From contig WTFY01000009.1 in assembly GCA_011523795.1 (NCBI GenBank), positions 124,001 through 188,000 of the forward strand: a stretch of 64,000 bases of DNA, given 5' to 3'. A model generated the notes under the pieces. That model did not search any database. It was given only the letters and a program-made list of their open reading frames with translations, and had not been told where the DNA came from. Below, piece by piece: positions 60,609 to 64,000 of the stretch (the stretch's first letter is position 1; each line of letters begins with the position of its first letter). The stretch is from Gammaproteobacteria bacterium (lineage in GTDB: Bacteria > Pseudomonadota > Gammaproteobacteria > UBA4575). The position numbers were made by a program, and so were the translations under genes.

Positions 60609-61367
60609 TTATGCAGGATTATCAATATCCACAAACTCATGAGTGAGATCAAATTTCTGCATCAGATGCTCACCTAATGCCTGAATCCCGTATCGCTCAG
60701 TCGCATGATGGCCAGCAGCAAAATAATGTATCCCTGCCTCTCTCGCAAGGTGTGCAGTTGGTTCTGATATTTCACCACTGATATATGCATCCAGATGTTT
60801 TTCTATTGCCAGCTCAATAAATTTTTGACCAGCCCCTGTACACCAGCCCACAGTAGAGATTTTTTCAGGTCCCGCGTCCACATGGATGCAACTGCGCTGC
60901 AGTTTTGTATCAATCAGATATTTGAGGGTTTCTGCTTGTACAGGCTCGTCAAAATGTCCGTGACTCCCACAGGTAATCCGGTCACTGGATTGAAGCAAAC
61001 CATCCGAATGAATGCCAAGAAGGCGTCCCAATTGAAAATTGTTCCCAACTTCCGGATGCATGTCCAAAGGTAAATGATAGGCAAAAAGACTGATGTCATT
61101 TTTTAAAAGCAACTCAAGACGGGTTCGCTTGGTGCCAATCACGCATGGGTTTTCGTTTTTCCAGAAGTATCCGTGGTGAACGAAAATTGCATCAACTTGC
61201 TTGGCATACGCGACCTCAAGCAATGCCAAACTAGCACTCACACCAGTTACTATGCGATGTATAGTCTCCCTGCCCTCAACCTGCAACCCATTCGGACAGT
61301 AATCTGAGAAGCTGTTTGTCTGTAAGAAACTGTTCGTATATCTTACAAGTTCTTGAAGTTGTGCCAT
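60609..61367 (-). CDS. Nif3-like dinuclear metal centre protein (YbgI family)
   Basis: A 252-residue Nif3/YbgI family protein. Metal-site motifs include FVHHGYFWK with the paired histidines, AYHLPLDMHPEVGNN, and the late GHHATERYG. The family forms a hexameric toroid with two metal ions per subunit; GTP cyclohydrolase and other hydrolase activities have been proposed and the physiological role is unsettled. It stands 82 bases from hisC and 189 bases before petA. Neighbours do not suggest its role. Confidence 0.92.
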   Translation of the reverse strand: MAQLQELVRYTNSFLQTNSFSDYCPNGLQVEGRETIHRIVTGVSASLALLEVAYAKQVDAIFVHHGYFWKNENPCVIGTKRTRLELLLKNDISLFAYHLPLDMHPEVGNNFQLGRLLGIHSDGLLQSSDRITCGSHGHFDEPVQAETLKYLIDTKLQRSCIHVDAGPEKISTVGWCTGAGQKFIELAIEKHLDAYISGEISEPTAHLAREAGIHYFAAGHHATERYGIQALGEHLMQKFDLTHEFVDIDNPA

Positions 61368-61449
61368 ATTAGTTGAAGAAATGGGGCCATCCTGACGGTT
61401 CAGTTACTGGGCGTATCCACCCCTGTAAACATTTTGATAGAGGCTCCTG

Positions 61450-62526
61450 TCAGATCAAAGAATCTCTCAATGCGTTAAGAAAAGCCTGGGATTCCTCTTC
61501 TGTACCTACCGTCACTCTCAGGCAATTCTCCAGCAGATCATTGTCCGCAACATTTTTTATCATGATATTTCGCTCTGCCAAACGATTGAATACCGTTGCG
61601 GCAGGTACTTCCAACGTCCTGAACAACACAAAATTAGCATGACTCGGAAACACTTGGATACCACTTATACCATGCATTGCTGACGTCAACTGCTTTCTTT
61701 GTTCACAAATCATCCGGGTCTGCTTGTTGAAAGTTGCAATATTTTCCAATGCAATATTGGTGCTGATTTGCGTCAGGATGTTGATATTATAGGGCAGGCG
61801 GAGCTTGTTGAATTCTGTGACCCAAATTTCCCTGCCCAGCAAACAACCCAAACGCAATCCTGCAAAACCCATTTTGGACAGAGTTCGCAATACCAGCACA
61901 TGCGCATGCCTTTCAATTAACGGCAACATCGTACAAGCAGAGAACGGGAAGTAAGCTTCATCAATGACCACCAGCCCTCCGGACTGATGTACGATTTGTT
62001 CAACCTGCTGCTGCGGCCAAAGTGTCCCAGTAGGATTATTTGGGTAAGCAAGAAATATCAAGGCCGGGTTATGCTCACGAATTGCTTCACCAACCAATTC
62101 CGTCTGTAAGGAAAAAGAACCGGCAGACAACGGAACCTTGATGACCCGCACACCTATGAACTTGGCAATCAGCTCATACATGGAAAAGCTCGGCGTAACA
62201 GTGAGAATACAGGCATCGGCCCTTGCTACTGCCATGATCAAAATCTGGATCAGTTCGTCTGAGCCATTACCGAACATCAATTCAATGCCATGGGGAACCG
62301 AAAACGTCCTGCGGAAATTCTGAACCAGTTCGGTCGCTCTCGAGTCTGGATAACGGTTAAATGAAGCTTGCAATAGCGGAATTTGCAGCTTTTCCCTTAG
62401 TTCCTGTGGCCAGTCATAAGGATTTTCCATCGCATCCAGCTTAATGCAATCCTGAATATCAGCCACGCTATATGCACTAAGACTGCGAATTTCAGCACGC
62501 AGCAACTGTCGTGGTGAAATATTCAT
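61450..62526 (-). CDS. hisC: Histidinol-phosphate aminotransferase
   Basis: A 358-residue class I/II PLP aminotransferase acting in histidine synthesis. Motifs: MFGNGSDELIQI, LAYPNNPTGTLW, VVIDEAYFPF, and the PLP lysine in LRTLSKMGFAGLRLG. It converts imidazole acetol phosphate and glutamate to histidinol phosphate. It lies 23 bases after hisD in the same direction. Related enzymes can act on other aromatic substrates, but the hisD neighbour supports this assignment. Confidence 0.95.
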   Translation of the reverse strand: MNISPRQLLRAEIRSLSAYSVADIQDCIKLDAMENPYDWPQELREKLQIPLLQASFNRYPDSRATELVQNFRRTFSVPHGIELMFGNGSDELIQILIMAVARADACILTVTPSFSMYELIAKFIGVRVIKVPLSAGSFSLQTELVGEAIREHNPALIFLAYPNNPTGTLWPQQQVEQIVHQSGGLVVIDEAYFPFSACTMLPLIERHAHVLVLRTLSKMGFAGLRLGCLLGREIWVTEFNKLRLPYNINILTQISTNIALENIATFNKQTRMICEQRKQLTSAMHGISGIQVFPSHANFVLFRTLEVPAATVFNRLAERNIMIKNVADNDLLENCLRVTVGTEEESQAFLNALRDSLI

Positions 62527-62549
62527 AAATGGGACAACCAGATAGCTGA

Positions 62550-63851
62550 TTACTGCTTTCGCCGATATTCGGCCGACTTTGCATGTGCCGTCAGCCCTTC
62601 ACTGTGTGCCAGTACGGCTGCGATCGCACCCAGTTTCACTGCCCCTTCACGGGTACAGCTCACTACACTTGTACGCTTTTGAAAATCATACACTCCCAAA
62701 GGTGACGAATACCTTGCAGTGCCGGCAGTAGGTAAAACGTGATTGGGTCCGGCACAGTAATCTCCGAACACTTCAGGAGCCTGATGTCCCAGAAATACTG
62801 CTCCTGCGTTACGAATCATTTTCAGTAACATATCGGGTTCTGACACACATAATGCCAAATGTTCCGGTGCGATCCTATTACTCAGTTCAGCCGCTTCACT
62901 TAGACTATTAACCTTTATGAACGCACCACAATGTTTTATCGACTGCGCAATAGTATCAGCACGGTCCAACTGACCAAGCAGACGAGTCATATGATCCAGA
63001 ACACTCTGCAGAAACACATCCTGATTTGCAATCAGTATGGCGCGTGCATGGCTGTCATGTTCGGCCTGCGAAAACAGGTCCATCGCAACCCATTCAGGGT
63101 TTGCACTCTCATCGCAAATCACCAGTACTTCTGAAGGTCCTGCAATCATGTCTATGCCGACCTGTCCAAACAGCATTCGCTTGGCACTTGACACATATGT
63201 ATTGCCAGGGCCTACGATTTTATCGACTTTAGGGACTGTTTGTGTTCCATAAGCAAATGCTGCAACAGCCTGTGCACCGCCAATTGTAAATACCCGATCC
63301 ACTTCAGCAATGGCGCCTGCTGCCAGGACCATCGGATTTAATTTTCCATGCGGCGCAGGAACTGCCATGCAAATAAACTCAACTCCCGCGACTTTTGCAG
63401 GTATTACATTCATCAGAACGGAAGACGGATAAGCGGCAGTCCCGCCTGGAACGTATACACCTACGCTTTGCAAAGCGGTAACCCTCTGGCCCATGGTATT
63501 CCCGTATTCATCCTTAATTGACCATGACCTGATCCGTTGCTGGTCTGCATAACACCGAATTCGAGATGCAGCGGCATCAAGTGCAGCACGCTGTTCATTG
63601 CCAATGTTCTGCAAAGCCTCCTGCATTTGCGAGCCTGAAACTTCCAGGTCTTTCACCCGCTGCACAGAAACATGATCATGGTGCCGTGTGAATTCAAGAA
63701 TCGCTTCGTCACCGCGAAAGCGAACCGCCTCGATGATCTCTTCGACAGTTCGATGCACATCCTCTTCATACATTTGACTGCTAGAGAGCCACGTTTCAAA
63801 CTGCGCAGGGAAATCTGCGTCTTGGATATTAAGACGTCTAATCTCCAGCAT
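62550..63851 (-). CDS. hisD: Histidinol dehydrogenase
   Basis: A 433-residue zinc, NAD-dependent enzyme that oxidises histidinol to histidine in two steps. Landmarks: VYVPGGTAAYPSSVLMN, GGAQAVAAFAYGT, IVGPGNTYVSSAKRMLFG, IDMIAGPSEVLVI, the QAEHDSHA motif with zinc ligands, and NRIAPEHLAL. It begins 18 bases after the DAHP synthase gene and precedes hisC. hisG, often next to hisD, is not adjacent here. Confidence 0.97.
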   Translation of the reverse strand: MLEIRRLNIQDADFPAQFETWLSSSQMYEEDVHRTVEEIIEAVRFRGDEAILEFTRHHDHVSVQRVKDLEVSGSQMQEALQNIGNEQRAALDAAASRIRCYADQQRIRSWSIKDEYGNTMGQRVTALQSVGVYVPGGTAAYPSSVLMNVIPAKVAGVEFICMAVPAPHGKLNPMVLAAGAIAEVDRVFTIGGAQAVAAFAYGTQTVPKVDKIVGPGNTYVSSAKRMLFGQVGIDMIAGPSEVLVICDESANPEWVAMDLFSQAEHDSHARAILIANQDVFLQSVLDHMTRLLGQLDRADTIAQSIKHCGAFIKVNSLSEAAELSNRIAPEHLALCVSEPDMLLKMIRNAGAVFLGHQAPEVFGDYCAGPNHVLPTAGTARYSSPLGVYDFQKRTSVVSCTREGAVKLGAIAAVLAHSEGLTAHAKSAEYRRKQ

Positions 63852-63869
63852 GGCTATGCTGATTCAGAA

Positions 63870-64000
<131 letters not shown>

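Overview
The window is a stretch of chromosome from a gammaproteobacterium. The evidence is a set of lineage-typical genes and neighbourhoods: ZapD, BamC behind dapA, BamD beside rluD-pgeF-clpB, LpoA with DiaA divergent from rsmI, sspA-sspB behind petABC, a complete dcw (division and cell wall) cluster with an MraZ-type operator, and a bacterial type A RNase P RNA. The bc1 complex, KatG, succinyl-CoA synthetase and a Zur regulator point to a respiring, aerobic, non-enteric member. Base composition looks moderate, near 50% GC by eye. I see no transposase, integrase, phage gene, CRISPR array, tRNA or rRNA gene.

Layout. 1-3.3 kb: start of a zinc ABC ATPase gene (znuC-like, cut by the window edge), zur with a tandem candidate operator, and katG, all on the minus strand. 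3.8-7.0 kb: xseB-ispA-dxs (plus), the isoprenoid precursor operon. 7.0-11.2 kb (minus): bamC and dapA, an AI-2E/PerM family membrane protein, and a LysR regulator. 11.4-15.3 kb (plus): proS, a small DUF4156-like lipoprotein, and an orphan periplasmic binding protein with an unusually structured 5' leader. 15.4-19.7 kb (minus): clpB with its own sigma-32-like promoter, pgeF and rluD, divergent from bamD (plus). 20.7-24.4 kb (minus): nadE, sucD, sucC. 24.5-25.8 kb (plus): coaE-zapD. 25.9-31.9 kb (minus): a Nudix/ThiE-like fusion, argJ, secA and an M23 peptidase. dciA (plus) sits between the peptidase gene and lpxC.

32.4-50.9 kb (minus) is a tightly packed dcw cluster read mraZ-rsmH-ftsL-ftsI-murE-murF-mraY-murD-ftsW-murG-murC-murB-ddl-ftsQ-ftsA-ftsZ-lpxC. 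It makes lipid II, the divisome and the first committed step of lipid A. Nearly every junction overlaps by 1, 4, 8 or 11 bases. Upstream are rnpB and rsmI (minus), then lpoA-diaA and an FAD-linked oxidase (plus). 56.6-60.4 kb (minus): petABC then sspA-sspB. 60.6-64 kb (minus): a Nif3-family protein, hisC, hisD and the 3' end of a DAHP synthase gene.

Most of the window is conserved core genome. I found no clear undescribed defence, mobile or biosynthetic system. The least explained signals are the structured leader in front of the orphan binding protein (13770-13930), a perfect dyad just before secA, and a repeated 11-base overlap geometry in the dcw cluster. I had no means of database search; family calls rest on motif recognition and gene order.
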